Positions 1 through 6,336 of a DNA stretch of 7,708 nt are shown here, in pieces. The notes beneath the pieces are model-generated. The model had not been told where the DNA came from and did no database searches. It saw only the letters and a program-made list of their open reading frames with translations. The stretch lies in the NCBI GenBank assembly GCA_016296655.1, contig JAEDIW010000076.1:1-7708 (forward strand). The letters are read 5' to 3'. The DNA comes from Treponema sp. Lineage in GTDB: Bacteria > Spirochaetota > Spirochaetia > Treponematales > Treponemataceae. A program made the position numbers and the translations under genes. Position 1 is the stretch's first letter. Each line of letters begins with the position of its first letter.

Positions 1-2
1 CT

Positions 3-101
3 GCATATAGCGTAGAGATTCCGAATCAAGTTCGAAATGACACTATGAATTATACTTTTGGGACAGCCTCATGTCCCCTAAAAAAAGGAAAAAAGTTATA
101 A
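3..101 (+). CDS. Open frame ending at the kinase start; possible 3' end of an upstream gene
   Basis: Reading from base 3 the frame is open to a TAA at 99-101, which shares its last A with the kinase ATG (TAATG). The other two forward frames close at once, with TAG at 8-10 and 13-15. A TAATG junction is typical of a response regulator followed by its histidine kinase. However, the encoded peptide runs straight through the repeat at 18-38 (it reads VEIPNQVRND there), and such repeats often keep a frame open by chance. The upstream gene may therefore really end at 8-10 or 13-15. No family domain is visible in these 32 residues. Low confidence. Confidence 0.25.
   Translation, partial: AYSVEIPNQVRNDTMNYTFGTASCPLKKGKKL
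14..42. repeat. Imperfect inverted repeat resembling a dispersed short bacterial repeat
   Basis: ATTCCGAA (18-25) and TTCGAAAT (31-38) form an inverted repeat with seven of eight positions matching, around the loop TCAAG, followed by GACA. From memory, the pattern GATTCCGnnTCAAGnnCGGAATGACA is a short interspersed repeat seen in intergenic DNA of many unrelated bacteria. This copy fits it except for one A where G would complete the stem. It lies just upstream of, or inside the end of, whatever gene precedes the kinase. Only one copy lies in this window, so its dispersed nature is recalled rather than shown. Confidence 0.5.
60..77. other. Six-base-pair hairpin overlapping the upstream kinase ATG
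   Basis: GGGACA (60-65) pairs perfectly with TGTCCC (72-77) around a six-base loop. No T-run follows, so it is not a standard intrinsic terminator. The ATG at 71 sits in the loop and stem, which argues against its use as a start codon. It may be the right end of the dispersed repeat unit that begins near base 14. Confidence 0.4.
85..89 (+). promoter_or_regulatory. Likely ribosome binding site favouring the ATG at 101
   Basis: AAGGA at 85-89 lies 11 bases before the ATG at 101. The alternative ATG at 71 has no purine-rich site before it and lies in a hairpin. Starting at 101 puts the first membrane span directly at the protein's N-terminus, as is usual for sensor kinases. Confidence 0.5.
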
Positions 102-1474
102 TGAAACTTAAAAACCAATTTATTATTTTTATTATGGCAACGATACTGATGCCTTTTTTTTGCGTGATGATTATTCTGGGATTTCATTACATAACTGACC
201 CTGAGCGTACCCTGCTGCAGGATTTTAACTACGTGCGTAAAATCGAATCAAATAAACTTTCGCCAAAAAGCTGGGATACTTTGCAGGAAATACTGAAAAA
301 AGCTCCTCCACATACTGAAACGGCGGTTCTGCTGCAAAACGGAGACATTCTGATTTCAAATATTTCGGATTTAAAACGAGGGGATACAGTTTCTGAAGAA
401 GTTTTATTTCAAAACATAAAAAAGAGCAGTAAAAAATATTTTTTTCAGTTTGTTCCAACGATGCTTGACGATAAAAACACAGAACTGGTTATCATTTCAA
501 AAGCTCCACGAAGAAAGGCTCCTATGCACAAAAGCCTTGCAAGAGTTATACTGCACATTCTTGGGTATCTTGTAATTTTTTCAATTGTTCCTATTTGTTT
601 TATCATAAAAATTGCATGGACTATTTCAAAATCAATAAGTCTTCTTGAAAAAAATACTGTGCGCATTGCAAACGGTGAACTCGACATTGAACTTAAAAAT
701 TCGCTGAACAAAAAAAATAGCAATGAAATAACTTCGTTAATCGAAAGCCTTGACAAAATGCGGCAGACAATCAAGGAAGATCAGGAGAGGCGTACAAGGT
801 TTATCATGGGAATAAGTCATGACCTGAGAACACCTGTTGCTGTAATCAAAGGGTACACGGAAGCTTTGGCTGATGGAATTGCAGATGACATGGAAATGAG
901 GAAAAGCTCACTGGAAATAATCAGTTCAAAAGTAGCTCAGCTTGAAACAATGATTGAAACCCTTATAAATTATGTCAAACTTAACAGCAAAGACTGGCGC
1001 GGAAAACTCACAAAACAGAGTCTTGCTTCTGCGCTCAAGGAATTTGAACAGAGCGCAATTGCTGAAGGAAAAGTTTTCAAGCGGAACATTTCTACAAAAA
1101 TCGAAGTTTCCGAAGATGTCTTAATTGCATTCAATAGACAGCTTTTCCTCAGGACACTGGAAAATATTTACGGAAATGCAATACGATACAGTCGCGATGG
1201 TGATTCAATTAAAATAGAAGCCATACAGACAGATGAAAATGTTGAAATTTCTATTATAGACACAGGAATCGGAATTTCAGACAAGGACAAAAATCATATA
1301 TTTGACCTGTTTTACAGGGCTTCCAATTCAAGACGTGAAGAAGGCATGGGGATTGGCCTTTCTGTAGTAAAAAACATCGTTGATGCTCATGGCTGGAAAA
1401 TCACAGTTCAGGATAACAGGGAAAGTTCTTCAGGTTCAGTCTTTACGATTACAATTCCGCTGGAAAATTCCTGA
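101..1474 (+). CDS. Membrane-bound sensor histidine kinase (two-component system)
   Basis: This kinase should sense a signal at or outside the membrane, autophosphorylate on histidine, and pass phosphate to a response regulator. From the ATG at 101 it has 457 residues. It has membrane span 1 (about 6-28), an extracytoplasmic segment of about 120 residues, membrane span 2 (about 148-174) and a HAMP-like linker. The H-box is GISHDLRTP with His240. The ATP-binding domain has an N-box (Asn359 in GNAIRYS), a G1 box DTGIGI (387-392), an F-box (IFDLFYRA) and a G2 box GMGIGLS (415-421). All catalytic boxes are intact. An in-frame ATG at 71 would add ten residues, including a basic PKKRKK stretch, but it lies in a hairpin and lacks a ribosome site. 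The TAATG junction suggests a response regulator just outside the window. The sensor segment matches no domain I recognise, so the signal is unknown. Confidence 0.93.
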   Translation: MKLKNQFIIFIMATILMPFFCVMIILGFHYITDPERTLLQDFNYVRKIESNKLSPKSWDTLQEILKKAPPHTETAVLLQNGDILISNISDLKRGDTVSEEVLFQNIKKSSKKYFFQFVPTMLDDKNTELVIISKAPRRKAPMHKSLARVILHILGYLVIFSIVPICFIIKIAWTISKSISLLEKNTVRIANGELDIELKNSLNKKNSNEITSLIESLDKMRQTIKEDQERRTRFIMGISHDLRTPVAVIKGYTEALADGIADDMEMRKSSLEIISSKVAQLETMIETLINYVKLNSKDWRGKLTKQSLASALKEFEQSAIAEGKVFKRNISTKIEVSEDVLIAFNRQLFLRTLENIYGNAIRYSRDGDSIKIEAIQTDENVEISIIDTGIGISDKDKNHIFDLFYRASNSRREEGMGIGLSVVKNIVDAHGWKITVQDNRESSSGSVFTITIPLENS

Positions 1475-1513
1475 AAAAATGAAAAAGTCGGGAAATCTGG
1501 TTGGCAAATCTGG

Positions 1514-2797
1514 CTAATCCAGTAATTCCTGCAGAAACTGATTCAAAAGCAATATGCCATCGGCTGTAAGTGCAAAAAATTCCTGTCCGTTTCTGTAGAT
1601 TCGAACAGCAAGCCCCCGCTCGTTCCAAGAATCAAAAAGTCCGCCGCAGCCAGCACCAAGACGTTCTGCAAGACTTTTTCCAAAGCGTACAGCATATTCA
1701 TCAGCACAAACTCCTTCCAGAAGCCTGAATCCCATCATTAAAAATTCAAACTCCTGAGTTTTTCTGTCCAGAAATTCAACGGATGCAGGCTGAACTGTTT
1801 TTCCCCATGGCAAACTGAAATCTTTTAAAACCTCTGAAAATGCCGGTAAATCATTCCAGAAAGAAGTGAATTCCTTAAGATTCTGAGTACCTGTCCAGCG
1901 GACTGCATTTTTCATGCAGAATGAAAAATCATTCTGGAAATTTCTGGATTTTTGTTCAGAAAAACAGGAATATATGGTTCCTGTTCCGCCGGCACCAAGC
2001 CCTATGTAATTTTCAAGCTTCCAGTAAGTTTTGTTATGTATGCTTTCAAAGCCTGGTTTTGCAAAATTGGACACTTCATACTGTCTGTATCCGTTTTTCT
2101 CAAGCAGATTCCTGCCTGCCAGCCAGCAGTCATCGGCAGTTTCATAATCATATTCAAGATTCCCAGAAAACACAGCCCTGCCAAGCGGAGTTTCTTCTTC
2201 AAGCGTCAAGGAATAAAGCGAAATATGGTCAGGGTCAAAAGAAAGCAGTTCGCAGATAGTTTTTTCAAGTTGTTCTCTGGAATCAAGTGGCAAGCCGGAA
2301 ATCAAATCAGCGGAAAAACCTCCCTGCCATTTTTTATGAAGCAGCTCAAGTGCGGTCAGTGAAGTTTGTCTGGAACATCTTCTGTCTACAGCTTTTAAAA
2401 CTTCATCAGAAAGAGACTGAATCCCTACGGAAATTCTTGTAACCCCCGATTTTTTGGCAGCAGCAAGCAGGCTTTCACTTATGTCGTCTGGATTCATTTC
2501 CATTGTAACTTCACACTCATCTGCAAAAACAGCAGCTTTCTTTATGCCTCCAAGCAGAAATTCAAGCTGTTCTGCAGTAAGCAGGCTTGGAGTTCCTCCT
2601 CCAATGTATATGGTTTTCCAGGATTCTACGTTAAAAATTTTCGCATAAGATTCTGCCTGAATGCACAAGGCCGTCAGGTACGAATCTGGCACATATTTTT
2701 TATCTTTCTGCAAGCTGCACGGACTGCTGAAAAAGTCACAGTAAGAACATTTTTTTTTGCAAAAAGGAATATGAATGTAAAGCGAAACAGAATTCAT
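1514..2797 (-). CDS. hemW: HemW-type radical SAM protein (heme chaperone; often mislabelled HemN)
   Basis: HemW is a cytoplasmic radical SAM protein that binds an Fe-S cluster and heme, and is thought to deliver heme to target enzymes. This protein has 427 residues. The cluster motif CKKKCSYC (Cys13, Cys17, Cys20) follows YIHIPF. Next come the SAM-binding GGGTPS (66-71), SVGIQS (123-128), SNFAKPG (243-249), HNKTYW (254-259) and the C-terminal EFLMMGFRL region. The residue two after Cys20 is Phe, where true HemN (oxygen-independent coproporphyrinogen III oxidase) has a fourth Cys; this supports HemW. It is longer than the usual 370-400 residues, with extra sequence at about 285-345. It lies 8 bases after lepB on the same strand, so the two are probably cotranscribed. 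Those 8 bases are all T on the coding strand, and no Shine-Dalgarno is visible. Whether this organism makes heme cannot be judged here. Confidence 0.93.
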   Translation of the reverse strand: MNSVSLYIHIPFCKKKCSYCDFFSSPCSLQKDKKYVPDSYLTALCIQAESYAKIFNVESWKTIYIGGGTPSLLTAEQLEFLLGGIKKAAVFADECEVTMEMNPDDISESLLAAAKKSGVTRISVGIQSLSDEVLKAVDRRCSRQTSLTALELLHKKWQGGFSADLISGLPLDSREQLEKTICELLSFDPDHISLYSLTLEEETPLGRAVFSGNLEYDYETADDCWLAGRNLLEKNGYRQYEVSNFAKPGFESIHNKTYWKLENYIGLGAGGTGTIYSCFSEQKSRNFQNDFSFCMKNAVRWTGTQNLKEFTSFWNDLPAFSEVLKDFSLPWGKTVQPASVEFLDRKTQEFEFLMMGFRLLEGVCADEYAVRFGKSLAERLGAGCGGLFDSWNERGLAVRIYRNGQEFFALTADGILLLNQFLQELLD

Positions 2798-2805
2798 AAA
2801 AAAAA

Positions 2806-3507
2806 TCAGAAAAATTTAAATTCTTTCAGAGGAAAATATTTAAAGACAGCTTTTCCAATGATTTTTGAACCGTCAACAGGGCCCCAAAGTCTTGAATCTG
2901 CTGCACTTGTACGGTTGTCGCTCAAAAGAAAATATTCATTCTGACCAAGTTTTATTTCTTCAAAAGAACCTACTGCTCCCAGCTGAGAATCCCACAAAGC
3001 CTGCGCTGGTGAAATTCCGACTGTATAGGGCTTTTTGATGAATTCAAATTCAGTAAGGAAATATTGCTGTCCTTCAGGTTTGATGTAAAGGACATAATCT
3101 TTCATATAAATGGTATCTCCAGGAACTCCTACAATCCTTCTGAAAACAGGCGAAGAGCCAGAACGGTGTAAATTTGTTAAGGGAAAATACTGCTGGCCTG
3201 TAAAAAAAGCACAGACTTTATCAACAACTTTTGTAAAAATTGAAAAATCTCTGTCATGTCTAGAAGAAACCAGAACTATTTCCCCACGAACATTCTTTTT
3301 TTTAAGATGATTCACCATAATGCATGAACCTGCAGAAAACGTAGGTTCCATTGATACAGAACGCTGCTTTACGGGAAAAATCAAAAATTGCAGGATAAGA
3401 GTTACAACTGAACAAAGCAAAACACAAAATGAAATAATCGAAAAAATCCGCCTGTTAAGCTGATTTTTCATCTCAAAAGAAAGTTCATATAAATCTGTTT
3501 TTTTCAT
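2806..3507 (-). CDS. lepB: Type I signal peptidase (S26 family) with arginine at the catalytic-lysine position
   Basis: This enzyme removes signal peptides from exported proteins at the outer face of the inner membrane. The 233-residue protein has one N-terminal membrane span (about 22-45). Box B is SVSMEPTF with nucleophile Ser52, box C-like VRGEIVLV is at 73-80, box D is RRIVGVPGD (123-131), and box E is SDNRTSAADSRLWGPV (196-211). In well-studied members box D reads KRxxGxPGD, and that Lys is the general base. Here the aligned residue is Arg123 (AGA), with no Lys nearby. About 35 residues lie between boxes C and D (about 84-118) that look like a lineage-specific insertion. It is followed 8 bases later by hemW and diverges from smpB. 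No Shine-Dalgarno precedes the ATG; Met13 is another possible start. The family call is firm, but activity is uncertain because of Arg123. Confidence 0.9.
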   Translation of the reverse strand: MKKTDLYELSFEMKNQLNRRIFSIISFCVLLCSVVTLILQFLIFPVKQRSVSMEPTFSAGSCIMVNHLKKKNVRGEIVLVSSRHDRDFSIFTKVVDKVCAFFTGQQYFPLTNLHRSGSSPVFRRIVGVPGDTIYMKDYVLYIKPEGQQYFLTEFEFIKKPYTVGISPAQALWDSQLGAVGSFEEIKLGQNEYFLLSDNRTSAADSRLWGPVDGSKIIGKAVFKYFPLKEFKFF

Positions 3508-3514
3508 ATATAAC

Positions 3515-3544
3515 AGAATACCACATTACAAACACATTACGCAA
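3515..3544 (-). promoter_or_regulatory. Candidate sigma70-type promoter for lepB-hemW
   Basis: On the minus strand TTGCGT (3544-3539) and TATTCT (3520-3515) are 18 bases apart. The -10 box ends 7 bases before the lepB ATG, so transcription would start at or within a base or two of the start codon, giving a nearly leaderless mRNA. The -35 match is weak (three of six), so confidence is modest. Confidence 0.35.
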
Positions 3545-3622
3545 TCAACATTTTACAGCACAGACGATGAATACAGGCAAAGAAACACACATTTCTGTAT
3601 GAGTAAAAAAAACAGCACTTTC

Positions 3623-3651
3623 TTGCAAACTGCGTGCCAATGTCTTATATT
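3623..3651 (+). promoter_or_regulatory. Candidate sigma70-type promoter for smpB, predicting a leaderless transcript
   Basis: TTGCAA (3623-3628) and TATATT (3646-3651) are exactly 17 bases apart. Transcription would be expected near 3658-3659, and the smpB ATG is at 3659-3661. No purine-rich ribosome site precedes the ATG, and an in-frame TAG at 3653-3655 rules out an upstream ATG start. The promoter and the missing ribosome site fit each other. Confidence 0.5.
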
Positions 3652-3658
3652 ATAGCTG

Positions 3659-4120
3659 ATGAGTGAAGAGAGAAAACTTATTGCCACAAACAAAAAGGCA
3701 AGATTTAATTACAGTGTTGAAGAATCAATTGAATGCGGTGTAGTTCTTGAGGGAACTGAAGTAAAATCCGTAAAGGCTGGAAGCATTTCTTTTCCAGATG
3801 CATTTGCCGAAATAATAAATAATGAAGTCTGGATACGGGGGCTGCACATTTCAGAATATTCCTATTCTTCTGTTTTTAACCATAATCCAGACCGACCTAA
3901 AAAATTGCTGCTTCATAAAGATGAAATAAAACGACTAATCCGCAAAACCGAAGAAAAAGGCTTTACGCTCATTCCTTTGGATTTTTATCTGAAAAACGGC
4001 AGGTTGAAAATCAATCTGGGGTTGTGCAAAGGTAAAAAGTTATTTGACAAACGTGCCGATATTAAAGACAGAGACGTAAAACGAGATTTACAAAGGGAGT
4101 TCAGACAGAATCAGAAATGA
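3659..4120 (+). CDS. smpB: SsrA (tmRNA)-binding protein SmpB
   Basis: SmpB binds tmRNA and brings it to stalled ribosomes for trans-translation: the stalled peptide is tagged and the ribosome released. The 153-residue length is normal. Family motifs are present in order: NKKARFNY (11-18), LEGTEVKSVKAG (30-41), the NHNPDRPKKLLLH block (74-86), LIPLDFY (104-110) and GLCKGKKLFDKR (121-132). A basic C-terminal tail (about 133-153) follows, which in this family reaches into the empty mRNA channel. The ATG at 3659 is the only good start: TAG lies two codons upstream and no Shine-Dalgarno is seen. It is the first gene of a probable two-gene unit, and its TGA overlaps the next ATG. The tmRNA gene itself is not visible in this window. 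Confidence 0.97.
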   Translation: MSEERKLIATNKKARFNYSVEESIECGVVLEGTEVKSVKAGSISFPDAFAEIINNEVWIRGLHISEYSYSSVFNHNPDRPKKLLLHKDEIKRLIRKTEEKGFTLIPLDFYLKNGRLKINLGLCKGKKLFDKRADIKDRDVKRDLQREFRQNQK

Positions 4121-5016
4121 AGCACATTTTTCGTTCTTTCATTTTTATTTTTTCTCTATTTTCAATCAGTGCTGCCGTTTATGCTGAAAAATTAAACATA
4201 GACTTTTATGGCGTATATTCTTCAACAGGGGACAAAAGCATGATTGAAATGACAAGAAATCTGTATTTTGCCCAGCTGAAAGAAATGGAAGACGTAAATG
4301 TAACAGACAAAACTTCTGGAGCATTTTTTTCAAAGGAAGATGGAGAACTCGCCATAATACAAAAAGAAGCCACTGTTTCTCAAAATATAAGCTTTTTTGT
4401 AGAAATAGAAACTTCAGGCAACGGTCAATGGAAAGCGATTCTCCAGGCATATTCACCTGCAACAGAAAAAACAACTGTTACAAAAGAGTACAGTTCCTAC
4501 TACAAGATTCTCACCGACTCAAAAGAAGCAATTGTAGAAACTTTGGCCAGCTATAGAAAATTGCAGGACATTCAGCTTTATGCCGAAAAAACTCCTCAAA
4601 CCGAAGAGGAACAAAAAGCAGAAAAACCGGCACTTAGTACAACCACAGAATCTATTGCAGGCACATGGTATGGAGAAGACTATATTGACAAAATTGTAAT
4701 TATGCGTGGAGGCAGAGGATTTATAATTTATAAAAACGGTGCAACAATGAACATCAAGGTTTCCATTGACAACAGCAGCGAATCCTCTTCTGTTATAAAC
4801 ATAATTCAGGCAGGCAGACCAAATGCATCGTTTTTCCCGGAACTTTCAAGAAAAACTGCACTTGAAAATGCTCCGAGAGCACAGCCTTTGGAATGGCAGC
4901 TAACTCTTACAGACTCAAACACACTGCACGGCAGCAAAAAAACACTGATAGAAGACGAATCTTCTCCAAGCGGTGCATCTCAGGGAACAGCTTCTGTAAC
5001 ATGGACAAGAAAATAG
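4117..5016 (+). CDS. Secreted protein of unknown function, translationally coupled to smpB
   Basis: I do not recognise this 299-residue protein. It begins with a basic tip and a hydrophobic stretch (residues 7-20) ending in AVYA, followed by Glu24. That is a good type I signal peptide cut after Ala23, with no lipobox Cys, so the mature protein is probably periplasmic. Residues 24-152 look like a mixed alpha/beta domain, vaguely like TolB-N or LpoB-type folds (an impression only). A charged, Glu/Lys/Pro/Thr-rich linker covers about 153-178. Residues 180-299 look beta-rich: they start AGTWYG and contain GGRGFIIYKNG, somewhat like small lipocalin-style barrels. The start overlaps the smpB stop (ATGA), which suggests coupling. 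An AGGGAG at 4096-4101 is too far upstream to be an ordinary ribosome site. The adjacent yrdC gene converges on it. Confidence 0.85.
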   Translation: MKHIFRSFIFIFSLFSISAAVYAEKLNIDFYGVYSSTGDKSMIEMTRNLYFAQLKEMEDVNVTDKTSGAFFSKEDGELAIIQKEATVSQNISFFVEIETSGNGQWKAILQAYSPATEKTTVTKEYSSYYKILTDSKEAIVETLASYRKLQDIQLYAEKTPQTEEEQKAEKPALSTTTESIAGTWYGEDYIDKIVIMRGGRGFIIYKNGATMNIKVSIDNSSESSSVINIIQAGRPNASFFPELSRKTALENAPRAQPLEWQLTLTDSNTLHGSKKTLIEDESSPSGASQGTASVTWTRK

Positions 5017-5055
5017 CTGCCTTCTGAAAAAATCTAAAAAAATCAGCTCTCTATC

Positions 5056-5078
5056 AAATTTTCCCTAAATGGAAATTT
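5056..5078. terminator. Weak AT-rich inverted repeat between convergent genes
   Basis: AAATTTTCC (5056-5064) can pair with GGAAATTT (5071-5078), with one bulged T and a six-base loop. It lies at the junction of the secreted-protein gene and the minus-strand tsaC gene and overlaps the tsaC stop codon. It is low in GC and has no strong T-run, so a termination role is only a guess. Confidence 0.2.
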
Positions 5079-5646
5079 CAAGCGCACCTTTTCGAATTAT
5101 TTCGATTTTTCCATTGGCTACAGAAACAATTGTAGATGGAATTCCTTCACTACAGTCGCCTGCATCAACTATAAGACTGCAATCCTTTTCAAATTCCTGT
5201 ATAATTTCTTTTATTTTTTTTAGTACAGGCTTACCGCTTCTGTTTACGCTGGTAGAATAAACAGGAGCTCCACAGCAAGCAATCACTTTTCTAAGCCACT
5301 CATCTCCAGGACATCGAAAAGCTGTCGTAACTTCGGAATTTTTCTGTTTTACGATAAGGGTAAGAGGTCCAGGCCAATAGCCAAGTAATTTTTCAGGAAT
5401 TTCCGTATCACTGTATTTTCTTATTTCTTCAGGACTTGAAATCAACTGAATCAAAGGCTTGTTTTCTGCGCGCCCCTTTACTGCACAAATTTTTCTGTCA
5501 GTTTTAAATGAAAAACCATTCTCACAGGTATCTGCAATACCAGAAAAACCATATACAGTATCTGTAGGAATTATCACAATTTTACCACTGAGCAGCATTG
5601 AAGATGTCAGTTCTGAAGAATTTTTATCAGATTTGTGGCAAATCAT
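5065..5646 (-). CDS. tsaC: L-threonylcarbamoyladenylate synthase, TsaC/YrdC/Sua5 family (t6A37 tRNA modification)
   Basis: This enzyme makes threonylcarbamoyl-AMP from threonine, bicarbonate and ATP, the first step of t6A formation at position 37 of ANN-decoding tRNAs in the cytoplasm. The 193-residue protein is a stand-alone YrdC domain without the extra C-terminal Sua5 domain. Motifs are PTDTVYG (27-33), VKGRAENKPL (56-65, usually KGRP), GYWPGPLTLIV (89-99), FRCPGDEWL (110-118), STSVNRSG (131-138) and DAGDCSEGIPSTIV (161-174). The start lies inside the end of the upstream FtsB-like gene (20-base overlap, different frame), which suggests coupled translation. AAGG sits 11 bases before the ATG. 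Met17, close to the first motif, is a possible alternative start. The Ala in KGRA is a mild departure from the family pattern. Confidence 0.9.
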   Translation of the reverse strand: MICHKSDKNSSELTSSMLLSGKIVIIPTDTVYGFSGIADTCENGFSFKTDRKICAVKGRAENKPLIQLISSPEEIRKYSDTEIPEKLLGYWPGPLTLIVKQKNSEVTTAFRCPGDEWLRKVIACCGAPVYSTSVNRSGKPVLKKIKEIIQEFEKDCSLIVDAGDCSEGIPSTIVSVANGKIEIIRKGALEISI

Positions 5647-6121
5647 ATATTGGAATACCTTGTATTATTTTACTTTTTCCGCCTTCCTGATCCATTTTCC
5701 TAGTTATATCCATCAACAGAAAAATTACCAGAGAAATTAAAAATACAAGAAGTGCAGTTGCTTTGCAAATCCATTCTGAAAGATAAAAAATATCCTGCCT
5801 TTTCAGGACTGTTCCTGTATTGTACAAGCTGACAGGAGCAGAGCGAAGCCCAGTTATTTTTACAAGCTTTTCATTAGGTCCGACATACCCCAGTTTTTTT
5901 GCATAAGCTGCAATTACATCAGGGTCTTTTTGCAAAGCCATATATTCAAGAGTCAATTCATCATTAATTTTCTGAATTTCAGCGGTATGAATGCTGAGAA
6001 TTTGTTTCTGCTGATTCAGCTGGTTTTCCGACAAAAATCCGTCCTTTCCGCCTATAAGCGAAAGAATGACATAAGTCAGAATGCCCAAAAAAGAAGCAAT
6101 CAGAAAAGAAAAACGTTTCAT
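5627..6121 (-). CDS. FtsB/DivIC-like septum formation initiator protein with an extra membrane span
   Basis: The 164-residue protein starts with a membrane span (about 5-24). A coiled-coil-like segment (about 31-64, with hydrophobic residues such as Ile41, Ile49, Ile52 and Leu56) follows. Next is AKKLGYVGPNEKLVKI (74-89), which resembles the conserved block after the coiled coil in FtsB/DivIC proteins. Those proteins form a complex with FtsL and FtsQ/DivIB at the division site. Unlike the usual proteins of about 100 residues with one span, this one has a second clear span (about 119-138) and a short tail expected to face the cytoplasm. No Shine-Dalgarno precedes the ATG. Its last 20 bases overlap tsaC. 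The family assignment rests on architecture and the short GYVGPNE block, so it is probable rather than certain. Confidence 0.65.
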   Translation of the reverse strand: MKRFSFLIASFLGILTYVILSLIGGKDGFLSENQLNQQKQILSIHTAEIQKINDELTLEYMALQKDPDVIAAYAKKLGYVGPNEKLVKITGLRSAPVSLYNTGTVLKRQDIFYLSEWICKATALLVFLISLVIFLLMDITRKMDQEGGKSKIIQGIPIYDLPQI

Positions 6122-6336
6122 TATGGACTGTTTATCGGCATAAATTCCTAAAAACTGGAATGATTTTTTTCCGAAATATAAAAAATTTCAATCAGGCTGC
6201 GAATTTTCAGAACAGATTTTAACCGCCTGTAAAAAAAATTAGCAAAAATGCAGTTCAAATCAAATAAAAAAAATACTTCAAAACAGACTAAAATAATGAT
6301 AAAATAGAAAAGTACTTAAGTTTTTTATTTTTTTTA

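Noticed and set aside
71..100. N-terminal PKKRKKV stretch of the longest kinase frame, similar to an eukaryotic nuclear localisation signal
   Set aside because: It exists only if the ATG at 71 is used, and that ATG lies in a hairpin without a ribosome site. The ATG at 101 is the better start, and the rest of the protein is a normal bacterial sensor kinase.
445..774. Minus-strand open frame inside the kinase gene
   Set aside because: It is a shadow of the kinase coding sequence, with no motif or ribosome site.
1475..1513. Possible terminator between the kinase and hemW genes
   Set aside because: There is only a 4-bp CTGG/CCAG stem and a short direct repeat of AAATCTGG, with no GC-rich stem followed by a T-run.
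1921..2362. Plus-strand open frames inside hemW
   Set aside because: They lie wholly within a firmly identified gene, have no family resemblance and no start signals.
1514..2797. Oxygen-independent coproporphyrinogen III oxidase (HemN) as the name for this gene
   Set aside because: The motif is CxxxCxxC followed by x-Phe rather than the fourth Cys of HemN, and HNKTYW and the overall pattern fit HemW.
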